NCBI GenBank assembly: GCA_905202125.1
Contig: CAJKQX010000035.1
Coordinates: 1 to 24,464 of the forward strand
DNA length: 24,464 nucleotides
Reading direction: 5' to 3'
From: an uncultured Prevotella sp.
Lineage (GTDB): Bacteria > Bacteroidota > Bacteroidia > Bacteroidales > Bacteroidaceae
The stretch's first letter is position 1. Each line of letters opens with the position of its first letter. The position numbers and the translations under genes are program-made. Below the pieces are notes generated by a model. That model did not search any database, was not told the DNA's origin, and saw only the letters and a program-made list of their open reading frames with translations. This document shows positions 6,760-14,508 of this stretch, piece after piece.

Positions 6760-7434
6760 ATGAAAAATACATTATATATATTAATTGTGTCGATTTCGGC
6801 ATTTGTCATGTCATGCGGCAACTCGGCCTCAGACCGAGAGGTACGCCGGATTGACACAATTCCGATGTTGATAACTCAAATACAAAAGTGTTCTCGACTT
6901 TACACCGCTGAATATCAGGTGCACAAAATTATCACCCACGACGACAAACTCAGTATCAAAGGGTCGTTTATGAAGAAAAACTATGATATCGAGTTGCCGG
7001 CAGGCAAGAGAAAAGTGGCAATACCTATGGATGCAACGATAAAGGCATACATCGATTTCGAGAAATTCGATAAGACGAACGTCAGAAAAACCGACAATCA
7101 GATTGAGATAATACTGCCCGATCCTCGAATCATCATCACAAGTACACGTATAGCGCACACTGAAATCAAACAATATGTATCTTTGCTGCGTAGCAATTTC
7201 AGTGATGAGGAACTCAGCAACTACGAGCAACAGGGACGTCAGGCCATCGTCAAAGACATACCGGCGATGGGTATCACACAGTTGGCGCAGGAAAGTGCAG
7301 CCAAGACGCTCATACCGATGATCAGACAGATGGGATATGAAGAGAAAGACATCGTCATTTCTTTCCGCAAGAATTTCTCACCCAACGATTTCGAACAATT
7401 ATTGGACAAACCTACATCCGAATATGGGAAATAA
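6760..7434 (+). CDS. Lipoprotein of the DUF4230 family
   Basis: This 224-residue protein has a lipoprotein signal peptide: MKNTLYILIVSISAFVMSC, with Cys19 as the lipid-attachment site. The body follows DUF4230: an N-terminal segment (CSRLYTAEYQVHKII), a strand-rich core (AIPMDATIKAYIDFEKFD, IEIILPDPRIIIT) and a C-terminal helical part with the QAIVKDIP...AAKTLIPMIRQMGYEEKDIVISF ending. A TTG at 6754 would add two residues; ATG 6760 is preferred. The next gene starts inside its last codons (overlap 7424-7434) and belongs to the same family, so the two are coupled. DUF4230 has no established function; surface or periplasmic location is inferred from the lipobox. Confidence 0.82.
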   Translation: MKNTLYILIVSISAFVMSCGNSASDREVRRIDTIPMLITQIQKCSRLYTAEYQVHKIITHDDKLSIKGSFMKKNYDIELPAGKRKVAIPMDATIKAYIDFEKFDKTNVRKTDNQIEIILPDPRIIITSTRIAHTEIKQYVSLLRSNFSDEELSNYEQQGRQAIVKDIPAMGITQLAQESAAKTLIPMIRQMGYEEKDIVISFRKNFSPNDFEQLLDKPTSEYGK

Positions 7435-8056
7435 GAACAATGGCACTTCGAATATTATAGTCAGAATGGCACGTCTGATGATGATGCCGTGGACATGGAC
7501 AGTACTTGCGATCCTGGCAGTGGCAATCGTTGCAGGAGTGCTGATTTATTATAACAAGGACAACTCTTTCAGTATCGAAAAAAATCGAAAGATAGATATC
7601 ACGCCCACACAGATACGCTCCATCGAGAGTATCGGCCAATGGGAGTTTCTGGCTATTGACAACGAAGAACTTGTTGACACGGTACGGCACGGCTTGTTTG
7701 GCGATGATGTATTGGTGCGTATCTATTATGGCACACTACGTTTGGGCATCGACATGCACGATACAGGTGATGACTGGATAACGGCTTCCGGCGACTCGAT
7801 AATGGTCGTGTTGCCCCAGGTCAAACTGCTTGACAGCCGTTTCATCGATGAATCTCGCACACGGTCGTTTTATGAAAGTGGTAAATGGAGCCACAAAGAC
7901 CGCAAAGATATGTATCACCGTGCTTACAACGCCATGACCGAACGCTGTCTGACGGAGAAAAACATGGAGATTGCAAGACAAAATGCCATCACCCAATTTG
8001 GTCAACTCATGCGCTCTATGGGATTCACTCATGTTTCCATCACGTTTGACAAATGA
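7424..8056 (+). CDS. Membrane-anchored DUF4230 protein
   Basis: This 210-residue protein is the second DUF4230 member in tandem. One N-terminal transmembrane helix (about residues 22-42, TWTVLAILAVAIVAGVLIYY) anchors a domain with the family core: IESIGQWEFLAIDNEELVD, a GTLRLGIDMHD strand pair, IMVVLPQVKLLD, and the C-terminal ARQNAITQFGQLMRSMGFTHVSITF. An upstream in-frame ATG (7337) lies deep in the previous gene and would add 29 residues unlike the family; the start at 7424 overlaps the previous stop by 11 nt. Adjacent DUF4230 genes suggest a two-component envelope module, one lipid-anchored and one helix-anchored. Function unknown. Confidence 0.85.
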   Translation: MGNKNNGTSNIIVRMARLMMMPWTWTVLAILAVAIVAGVLIYYNKDNSFSIEKNRKIDITPTQIRSIESIGQWEFLAIDNEELVDTVRHGLFGDDVLVRIYYGTLRLGIDMHDTGDDWITASGDSIMVVLPQVKLLDSRFIDESRTRSFYESGKWSHKDRKDMYHRAYNAMTERCLTEKNMEIARQNAITQFGQLMRSMGFTHVSITFDK

Positions 8057-8163
8057 TAATGAGGACGCGACCGGAACCGGAATTACCGTACTTTCTTGAT
8101 GTCGTCAGACAAATGCATTTATATTATTAGTTTCAATGTTTTGAATTTTAATACTGAATATAA

Positions 8164-8194
8164 TTGTATGTTTGATAGAAAATTAATAATTTTG
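8164..8194 (+). promoter_or_regulatory. Promoter of the tenI-like/prs operon
   Basis: TTG (8164-8166), a 20-nt spacer and TAATTTTG (8187-8194) fit the Bacteroidetes consensus. The leader is about 15 nt. Confidence 0.65.
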
Positions 8195-8216
8195 CATTTG
8201 AAAAGAAAATCGGGCG

Positions 8217-8825
8217 ATGAAGTTAATAATAATGACTAAATCCACATTCTTTGTGGAAGAAGACAAAATACTTGCCACTCTTTTTGACGAAGGGATGGAC
8301 AACCTGCATTTATATAAGCCGGGTTCTTCACCCATATATTCCGAGCGTTTGCTCTCGCTCCTTCCCGAAGATTATCATGGAAGGATAACCGTGCATGACC
8401 ATTTTTACTTGAAAGACGAATATAATTTGTCTGGAATACATCTTGACACTCCGGAGTTTGCACCGCCATCGGGCTACAAGGGTCGCATCGGTCGCACGTG
8501 TAGTGACTTGAGCGAGCTCAAGGAGATGAAGAAACAATCAAATTATATTTTTCTTAAGAATATTTTCGACAGCCATATCGGTTGTGACCAAAAGTCGGAC
8601 TTTACTATGAACGATTTGGAACTTGCCGCAGACAAGGGCCTGATAGACAAGAAAGTGTATGCTCTCGGCGGTATGACTTGCGATAATCTGCAGATAGCCA
8701 GACAGCTCGGCTTTGGCGGAGTGGTCATCTGCAATGACCTCTGGAGTAAGTTTGAGATCCACAGTCAGACCGATTTCAAGGAACTGATGAATCATTTTGA
8801 GAAATTGAAAAAGATAATAAATTAA
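8217..8825 (+). CDS. ThiE/TenI-family (thiamine phosphate synthase-like) protein
   Basis: This 202-residue TIM-barrel protein of the thiamine-phosphate synthase/TenI family opens with a strand and FFVEEDKILATLFDEGMDNLHLYKP. It continues with RITVHDHFYLKDEYNLSGIHLD and ends with KVYALGGMTCDNLQIARQLGFGGVVICNDLW, where GG binds phosphate. The ThiE signature around GPIFPTxTK is degenerate here (FLKNIFDSHIGCD). It is therefore more likely a TenI-like paralogue (thiazole tautomerase or unknown) than the main ThiE. It is first in a run with prs (19-nt gap) and a thioredoxin lipoprotein. No other thiamine genes are nearby. Confidence 0.8.
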   Translation: MKLIIMTKSTFFVEEDKILATLFDEGMDNLHLYKPGSSPIYSERLLSLLPEDYHGRITVHDHFYLKDEYNLSGIHLDTPEFAPPSGYKGRIGRTCSDLSELKEMKKQSNYIFLKNIFDSHIGCDQKSDFTMNDLELAADKGLIDKKVYALGGMTCDNLQIARQLGFGGVVICNDLWSKFEIHSQTDFKELMNHFEKLKKIIN

Positions 8826-8844
8826 ACATATAAAGAAAAACAAA

Positions 8845-9783
8845 ATGAGTGCAAATAACTCTTTTCTGGTATTCTCGGGCACAAGTTCGAGATACCTTGC
8901 AGAAAAAATCTGCACCAGCTTGGATTGTCCGCTTGGAAACTTAGTTGTCACCCGATTCTCTGATGGTGAGTTTGCTGTTTCTTACGAAGAGTCAATCCGT
9001 GGACGCGATGTATTCTTGGTACAAAGCACATTTCCCAATTCAGACAATCTGATGGAATTGCTCTTGATGATCGATGCTGCCAAAAGAGCATCTGCACGTA
9101 ATATCATCGCCGTCATCCCATATTTCGGTTGGGCTCGTCAAGACCGTAAGGATAAACCCAGAGTCAGTATCGGTGCCAAACTGGTGGCCAATCTGCTCAG
9201 TGCTGCCGGTATCGACCGACTCATAACAATGGATTTGCATGCCGACCAGATACAGGGATTCTTTGATGTGCCGGTAGACCATCTCTATGCTTCGGGAGTA
9301 TTGTTGCCCTATCTCCAGAGTCTCCATCTGGAAGACCTTGTTGTTGCCTCTCCCGATGTGGGCGGTTCTAAACGCGCCAGCACATTTGCCAAATATCTGG
9401 GTTGTCCGCTTGTGTTGTGCAACAAGACTCGTGCTCGTGCCAACGTGGTGGAAAGTATGCAGATTATTGGTGATGTGAAAGACAAAAATGTGATTGTGGT
9501 TGACGATATGGTTGATACAGCCGGTACAATAACCAAAGCGGCAGACATAATGAAGGCAGCCGGTGCAAAGAGCGTCAGAGCTTGTGCTTCGCACTGCGTG
9601 ATGAGTGGTCCCGCTTCTGAACGCGTACAGAACTCGGCACTTGAGGAAATCGTGTTCACAGACTCCATCCCTTATTCAAATCGTTGCGCCAAAGTGAAAC
9701 AACTCTCTGTGGCCAACATGATAGCAGAGACCATACGCCGCGTTATCAACAACGAAAGCATCAGTTCGCAGTATCTCATATAA
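8845..9783 (+). CDS. prs: Ribose-phosphate pyrophosphokinase (PRPP synthetase)
   Basis: This enzyme makes PRPP from ribose 5-phosphate and ATP for purine, pyrimidine, NAD, His and Trp synthesis; it is cytosolic and hexameric. The 312-residue length is normal. Visible are the N-terminal RFSDGEF (37-43), the ATP-site loop YFGWARQDRKDKPR (93-106), the metal/ATP site MDLHADQIQGFFD (His132), and the PRPP loop VIVVDDMVDTAGTI (216-229). It lies between the TenI-like gene and the thioredoxin lipoprotein (7-nt gap), apparently cotranscribed. Confidence 0.97.
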   Translation: MSANNSFLVFSGTSSRYLAEKICTSLDCPLGNLVVTRFSDGEFAVSYEESIRGRDVFLVQSTFPNSDNLMELLLMIDAAKRASARNIIAVIPYFGWARQDRKDKPRVSIGAKLVANLLSAAGIDRLITMDLHADQIQGFFDVPVDHLYASGVLLPYLQSLHLEDLVVASPDVGGSKRASTFAKYLGCPLVLCNKTRARANVVESMQIIGDVKDKNVIVVDDMVDTAGTITKAADIMKAAGAKSVRACASHCVMSGPASERVQNSALEEIVFTDSIPYSNRCAKVKQLSVANMIAETIRRVINNESISSQYLI

Positions 9784-9790
9784 TTGCATT

Positions 9791-10330
9791 ATGAGCACAA
9801 AAAATATCATCATACTGACAGCAGCGGGACTTGTTCTCGCTGCGTGTCATTCAAAGAGACCTCAGCAGAATATCGTTTCCACGCAAAAGAGTGTAACGAC
9901 GGAGCACGTGGAAAATTTTTTTGCAAACTATGACATAGCCGACTTGGATCGCAACAAAGTGTCTACATCCGAGGAAATCGCAAAGCACGAAATCACGGTT
10001 ATAGATTTCTGGGCTTCGTGGTGCGGTCCTTGCCGCGGTGAAATGCCGGTCATGGTGGATATGTACGACAATTATAAAGATAAGGGGCTTGGTATCATAG
10101 GCATCTCGCTCGATGAGGACTACGATGCCTGGAAGAAGGCTGTGGATGAAGATCAGATGTTGTGGATGCAGCTCTCCGAGCTTAGAGGTTGGGACTGTAC
10201 GGCTGCTCAGGACAACTCTGTGCAAGCTATTCCACATACGATTGTTGTTGACAAACGAGGCAAGATTCTTGCCACAGGATTGCGTGGACATGAACTTGTG
10301 GAGTTTGTAGACAAACAGCTGTCCAAATAA
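9791..10330 (+). CDS. TlpA/ResA-like thioredoxin lipoprotein
   Basis: This 179-residue envelope thioredoxin has a lipoprotein signal (LVLAAC, Cys19). The redox domain starts near residue 65 with ITVIDFWASWCGPCRGEMP, active site Cys78-Gly-Pro-Cys81. It continues with GIIGISLDEDYDAWKK and the cis-proline loop AIPHTIVVD, all as in TlpA/ResA. It probably reduces disulfides of periplasmic or cytochrome substrates. It begins 7 nt after prs. Only a weak hairpin without a T-tract (10335-10363) follows, so the transcript may run into the repeat region. Confidence 0.9.
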   Translation: MSTKNIIILTAAGLVLAACHSKRPQQNIVSTQKSVTTEHVENFFANYDIADLDRNKVSTSEEIAKHEITVIDFWASWCGPCRGEMPVMVDMYDNYKDKGLGIIGISLDEDYDAWKKAVDEDQMLWMQLSELRGWDCTAAQDNSVQAIPHTIVVDKRGKILATGLRGHELVEFVDKQLSK

Positions 10331-10401
10331 TTATGGTTCATTAGGATTTTGTAGTGATGAACCGAAAATAATTGATTACAAGACATATTTTGGTAATTCG
10401 A

Positions 10402-10550
10402 TGTAGGGCCGCAACCTGTTGCGGCTGCAAGGATGGTTTCCGTAAATAAATATTGCTACCGGGTATTACGATTTACGTGTCATAAAAACGATTTGAATTT
10501 GACGTTATGGCATGGAATTTCTTGCGGCCGCAACAGGTTGCAGCCCTACA
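10402..10550. repeat. REP-like inverted pair (BIME/MITE-like, 149 bp)
   Basis: The 30-bp ends 10402-10431 and 10521-10550 are inverted copies with two mismatches. Each end is itself a palindrome: CCGCAAC and GTTGCGG separated by CT or AG. The 89-bp centre contains a further inverted repeat, CGTAAAT (10441-10447) with ATTTACG (10471-10477). It has no ORF. Self-palindromic ends in inverted pairs are the layout of REP/BIME elements mobilised by RAYT transposases. Confidence 0.75.
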
Positions 10551-10585
10551 TTCTTACCTAATTGATACCTAAAAGTCCCGCATGT

Positions 10586-11039
10586 AAATCCAAATTTTTA
10601 ACATTTCGTTTTTGCAGGATTTATTTCCGTTTTAGAAAGATACGAAGCCCAAAAACGAGGAAAATGACCAAAACAGACGGTAAAAACCGTCCGATTTACC
10701 GATTTTTATCTACTTGATTTGCGAAAGAGGCCCTTTTTGAGTGCGAAAGGAACCCTTTCGGGGGACAAAAGGGCCCCTTTCGGAACCCAAGTCGGGCACT
10801 TTTTGGAGATATTTTCGGTGGTTTTTCAATGTTTTTGAGGCCATTGTAAATTTATGAACCGCATATTGCGTTGATATACAGAGATTTATGTAAATGCCGA
10901 AAATTTAGCGTATTTCGGCCTCCCCAACCATCTCGGTCGAAAATAACGCAAAAATGGGACACAATTTTAACATTTATTCCTGAGATAGTTGCGTATTCTT
11001 AATTATCTCCTATATTTCGGGTGGTAAAAATTAACATTT
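10586..11039 (-). repeat. Dispersed noncoding element, copy A
   Basis: Read on the minus strand, the core (11010 down to 10586) is colinear with copy B at 23506-23942. The first 24 nt are identical except one base (GGAGATAATT...AATACGCAACT). Shared landmarks at equal offsets are an AAATGTTAAA-type motif at 35 (10951-10975), a degenerate one at 177 (10810-10833), the palindrome array at 230 (10724-10780) and a final motif at 404 (10586-10606). One more motif copy precedes the core (11014-11039). No ORF is conserved between the copies. Confidence 0.75.
10724..10780. repeat. 22-bp phased palindrome array in copy A
   Basis: Three 13-bp sites start at 10724, 10746 and 10768: AAAGAGGCCCTTT, AAAGGAACCCTTT and AAAGGGCCCCTTT. 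The period is exactly 22 bp, about two turns of B-DNA. The outer AAAG...CTTT is constant and the linkers differ. Confidence 0.85.
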
Positions 11040-11100
11040 CACTCCAATTTTCGGGAGAACCATTTAATGGGCGATGTCTTGCTTTGCCTAAAGATAAATG

Positions 11101-11140
11101 GCGGTCAAGGAGTGTGAGGAAACAATCATTGCTTGACCGC
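11101..11140 (-). terminator. Probable terminator of the export operon
   Basis: GCGGTCAAG (11101-11109) pairs with CTTGACCGC (11132-11140). On the minus strand the 5' arm overlaps the last codons of the permease gene; a modest T-rich stretch follows the 3' arm. Confidence 0.5.
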
Positions 11141-12325
11141 TCTCGTTTGTTTCTTTCTCATATCTCGATACACCAGACACGCCGTGATGAAATACACTCC
11201 GGCCTGTATCCACAGATTTCTACATTCGGTAGCGATGTCCGAATACTCGGCACCCATCGTATTGATTCGGATGAAAGCATGTATTCCGAATGTTGACGGG
11301 AAAATGTATGAGAATATCTCCCAAAATTTCGGAATATTGCTTTGAGGCCATGACATTCCCGACATGAACAGGAATATTATGGATGTGAAGACTACAATCA
11401 ATATCACATTTTCGCGTTGGCGCACAAAGAATGATACCGTCATGGCAAAGAATATGCACGATAGCAGATAGGGTATTACAAATTGGATGTATTGCGGTAT
11501 CCGTGGTATCTGTACGAAATTGAATATTTTGGGTACGGCAAGCAGCACGTATGTTGAAATCAGGGCGAACAGCATGAAATAGCACAATGTCTTGCCAATA
11601 ACCGATTGCGATAGTCCCGACTGTATCTCATGCCGAGCGTCCGTATTGCCGTTGAGCAGACGTTCATATCTTGTGCCATTATTCATTCCCACACCGAGCA
11701 ATAGCACCTGTTGGATGATGAGTACGAGCACTCCGGGGAGAATGAAATTGCCATATCCGCCCGTATTGTTGAAAATGGCTGTTTCCTCAATCTTGAGCGG
11801 CTGAGTGAGTATTTCGTTCTCACGTTCGGTGTAATTGCCCGACAGGCTGATTTGTATCTCCGAATTTAAATTTGCCGTAACGGCTGTCGCTGTCTGAAAA
11901 ATCGCTTTATAGGTCAGCATGAACGCCATATTGGCATATATGCTTATGGTGGATTGCTCCATCCTGTTGAGCCTCGTTTCAAAATCCTCGGGAATATATA
12001 TCACCCCATATATTTCCTGCTTGCCCAGCAGTTGGCGGGCCTCATCCACATCGTTGCATCGGTAAGCCACCTCCACATCCGGTGATGCGTCAAATTTATT
12101 GATAAGGCATAGCGATGTCCTGCTGTGCGAATTGTCAACCACGGCGACAGGCACTTCACGCACAATCTCGTTGTTGTATATCCATGAATAAATTATGGGG
12201 TAGGTGAGAGGCAATAGGATGAGGAATATCAACAGTCCCTCATCCTTGAATATGAGTTTCAGTTCCTCGGCCCATTCTGCGCATACGGCGTTTATGTTTT
12301 TGCTTATGTCTGCAATGATATTCAT
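11126..12325 (-). CDS. ABC-2 type transporter permease (YhhJ/YbhR-like), second of pair
   Basis: This inner-membrane permease of 399 residues has one N-terminal helix (LLIFLILLPLTYPIIYSWIY). A large periplasmic loop follows (PVAVVDNSHSRTSLCLINKFDASPDVEV..., EIYGVIYIPEDF). A C-terminal block of about five helices begins FILPGVLVLIIQQVLLLGVG. This is the ABC-2 layout of drug/HlyD-linked exporters. The in-frame ATG at 12382 lies inside the upstream permease; the start at 12325 is 4 nt after that gene's stop. It is last in the operon coiled-coil/TolC/HlyD/permease/permease. No ATP-binding subunit is encoded nearby. Confidence 0.9.
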   Translation of the reverse strand: MNIIADISKNINAVCAEWAEELKLIFKDEGLLIFLILLPLTYPIIYSWIYNNEIVREVPVAVVDNSHSRTSLCLINKFDASPDVEVAYRCNDVDEARQLLGKQEIYGVIYIPEDFETRLNRMEQSTISIYANMAFMLTYKAIFQTATAVTANLNSEIQISLSGNYTERENEILTQPLKIEETAIFNNTGGYGNFILPGVLVLIIQQVLLLGVGMNNGTRYERLLNGNTDARHEIQSGLSQSVIGKTLCYFMLFALISTYVLLAVPKIFNFVQIPRIPQYIQFVIPYLLSCIFFAMTVSFFVRQRENVILIVVFTSIIFLFMSGMSWPQSNIPKFWEIFSYIFPSTFGIHAFIRINTMGAEYSDIATECRNLWIQAGVYFITACLVYRDMRKKQTRAVKQ

Positions 12326-12329
12326 AATT

Positions 12330-13508
12330 TTATGAGATATAAACGTATTCGTACATTGCTTTGCGTATCTTATTGATGACAAGTAGGGGCGCTAAGGCGA
12401 AAACTGTCATTATCAGAAAATTGAGCCATACGTATGAAAGCGGGAAAGCATTCAGAATGCAAACATCATAGATAATGAAATAGTGGCGCAACGGGAAAAT
12501 GACTGCCAAACACTGAAGGCCCGTGTCCATAGAGAATACGGGGTATGCAAAACCGGCCATAGAGAAACTAAGTACTCCAAGCAATGAGCACACGCTCATC
12601 GACATGCGGAGCGAAGGATAGATGCCGAACATCAATATTCCGAATCCTTGCGCTGCTACTACGGACAACAGCCATAGGATGATGATGGGCCATGTGCCTC
12701 CGGGATGGGGAAATTCCAGAATATTGAAGATATAGAACAGATATCCTCCGAAAACCGCCATATTGATAAAGAATTGAGGCATGAATTTGCCTGTCATCGC
12801 TATCAAACCGCTACCGCCGGCCATATCCATCCATTCTTTTGATGTATTGTTTTTGAGCTCGGTGCCTATGGAATATGCCGAAATCAAGAATATGAGAAGA
12901 AAAAGACATCCCGGGATGACGGCCGTACTCAAATAAATATTGTAGTTTATCCACGGGTTGCCGAGCGAATGAAAGTCGACAACAATCGGCTGAAGGAACG
13001 TTTTTATCTGATCATCCGTGAGACCTTTAGCCTTCATCACCGCTGAACCCATCGCCGCATTGCCGAGTGTGGCAGCGGTCTTGAAATCCTTGAAAGACAA
13101 AGCGCCGGCCGTGAGCGATGTGTAACTGTAATAAAAGGAAATGTCGGGTTGTCGTGATGATATCAGTTTGTCGGTGCATCCTTTGGGAAAATACATGAAA
13201 CCGTAGATTTCATCTCGTTGCATTGCCTGACGTGCCGAATTGAAGTCAGGATATTGCCTTACTATTTCCGTATTCTGAAACGAGTCCAACGTCCTCGTTA
13301 TCTTTCTTGTTGTGGATGTATTGTCGAGGTCCACGATACCTACAGGCATGCTCTGTGGTTGTCCTTCGCTCATCAGAGATGTGAAGAATATCATGACAAA
13401 AACAGGAAACACAATAAGTGAAAGCAAATACACAGGATTGGATTTCATCCTGAAGCATTCTCGCTTTGCAATGTTGAATATCCTATTGGTATGACAGTTG
13501 TTTTGCAC
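12330..13508 (-). CDS. ABC-2 type transporter permease, first of pair
   Basis: This 392-residue inner-membrane protein has the same architecture as its downstream partner. It has an N-terminal helix (YLLSLIVFPVFVMIFFTSLM), a periplasmic domain starting MPVGIVDLDNTSTTRKITRTLDSFQNTEIV with EIYGFMYFPKGCTDKL, then STAVIPGCLFLLIFLISAYSIGTELKNNTSKEWM and further helices. The domain pattern matches YhhJ/YbhS-type ABC-2 permeases. The start is 2 nt after the HlyD-like stop. The two permeases are diverged and probably form a heterodimer. Substrate unknown. Confidence 0.9.
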   Translation of the reverse strand: MQNNCHTNRIFNIAKRECFRMKSNPVYLLSLIVFPVFVMIFFTSLMSEGQPQSMPVGIVDLDNTSTTRKITRTLDSFQNTEIVRQYPDFNSARQAMQRDEIYGFMYFPKGCTDKLISSRQPDISFYYSYTSLTAGALSFKDFKTAATLGNAAMGSAVMKAKGLTDDQIKTFLQPIVVDFHSLGNPWINYNIYLSTAVIPGCLFLLIFLISAYSIGTELKNNTSKEWMDMAGGSGLIAMTGKFMPQFFINMAVFGGYLFYIFNILEFPHPGGTWPIIILWLLSVVAAQGFGILMFGIYPSLRMSMSVCSLLGVLSFSMAGFAYPVFSMDTGLQCLAVIFPLRHYFIIYDVCILNAFPLSYVWLNFLIMTVFALAPLLVINKIRKAMYEYVYIS

Positions 13509-13510
13509 TT

Positions 13511-14503
13511 TTATTTGCTTTTCTTGATTATCACGGACATGCCTGGTCTCAGTCCGTCTAACTTTTCAATCGGTCGGGCTTTTACTTCAAAAGTCTTAAG
13601 GTCGTACTGACCGTTCGATTTTGTCGCTTTCCATGTGGCATACGAACCTTGATCTTTGATGTAGTAGACCTTCATCTTTATATTTCTCTTGAAAGCCGGA
13701 ACGTATGCTGTGAATGTGCTTCCCACTTTCATATCGCCAAGAAAGTCTTCTCGAATGTTGAATGTGCCCCACATATCATTGAGCATGGAGATGGACATGA
13801 TAGGCGAGCCGGCTCCTAACAGTTCGCCCGTTTTGGGATAGATATCACTCACCTCGCCTTCGGCTTGGGCTATCTGCATCGTTTCGTTGATGTAGGAGTT
13901 GACTTCCTCAACAGCACCTTTGGCTCTGTTCACCTGTGCCGCAGCAGCTCTTTTCTCTTCCATACGTGCTCCGTTGACTGCCATGTCGTATTGGCTTTGG
14001 GCAGCTTTGACCTGTGCTTCGAGTGCTTTGTAATTGGCAAAGGCCTCATCGCGCTTTTGGGCAGTCATCACCCCTTCGTCAAACAGTCGCTGTACTCTGT
14101 TGTATGATTTGTGGGCTATTTCCAATCCGGCTTTGGCTTGTTGTAGGAATGCCAGAGCTGTACGCACCTGCTCCTTGCGCGCTCCGTTGTTGGCCATATC
14201 GCTCATGGCCGATGCTGCATTCTCCGCCGACTCGGCCTGAGTCTTCTTTGCTTTCACTTCAGGGGCATCGAGTATGGCCAATGTGTCTCCTTTTTTGACG
14301 TAATCGCCCTCCTTGACCCGAATCTCAAGGATACGGCCTGGAATCTTGCTCGACACACGATACTCGGACACTTCAATCTGTCCTTGTATTATCTCATCTT
14401 CGCTTTTCAGCGACAATGTGGCGATGGCTGTTATTGCGACCATTACTACGATTGAGGCAACAACGGCTTTCATGATATTCTTGTGTTGTATTTTCTCTGA
14501 CAT
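13511..14503 (-). CDS. HlyD-family periplasmic adaptor (membrane fusion protein)
   Basis: This 330-residue adaptor links the inner-membrane permeases to a TolC-type channel. It has an N-terminal transmembrane helix (VVASIVVMVAITAIATLSL), then a lipoyl/barrel-sandwich half (VSSKIPGRILEIRVKEGDYVKKGDTLAILDAPEV). A long Ala/Gln-rich coiled-coil hairpin follows (about residues 85-220), then the second lipoyl half (GEVSDIYPKTGELLGAGSPIMSI) and a C-terminal beta domain with GLRPGMSVII. The in-frame ATG at 14554 overlaps the TolC-like gene; 14503 is 5 nt past that stop and gives a normal N-terminus. Confidence 0.93.
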   Translation of the reverse strand: MSEKIQHKNIMKAVVASIVVMVAITAIATLSLKSEDEIIQGQIEVSEYRVSSKIPGRILEIRVKEGDYVKKGDTLAILDAPEVKAKKTQAESAENAASAMSDMANNGARKEQVRTALAFLQQAKAGLEIAHKSYNRVQRLFDEGVMTAQKRDEAFANYKALEAQVKAAQSQYDMAVNGARMEEKRAAAAQVNRAKGAVEEVNSYINETMQIAQAEGEVSDIYPKTGELLGAGSPIMSISMLNDMWGTFNIREDFLGDMKVGSTFTAYVPAFKRNIKMKVYYIKDQGSYATWKATKSNGQYDLKTFEVKARPIEKLDGLRPGMSVIIKKSK

Positions 14504-14508
14504 AATGC

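Larger units (their letters stand above)
10331..11125. other. Repeat-filled intergenic region
   Basis: This gap of about 795 bp holds a weak hairpin (10335-10363), a REP-like inverted pair (10402-10550), copy A of a dispersed element of about 430 bp (10586-11010 and flank) and part of the terminator of the permease operon. I see no credible coding frame on either strand. Confidence 0.75.

Noticed and set aside
10335..10363. Terminator after the thioredoxin gene
   Set aside because: The 7-bp stem GGTTCAT/ATGAACC has no T-tract on either side; evidence is too weak to call it.
11021..11296. 91-codon plus-strand frame
   Set aside because: It overlaps the terminator and the 3' end of the permease gene in antisense and shows no domain.
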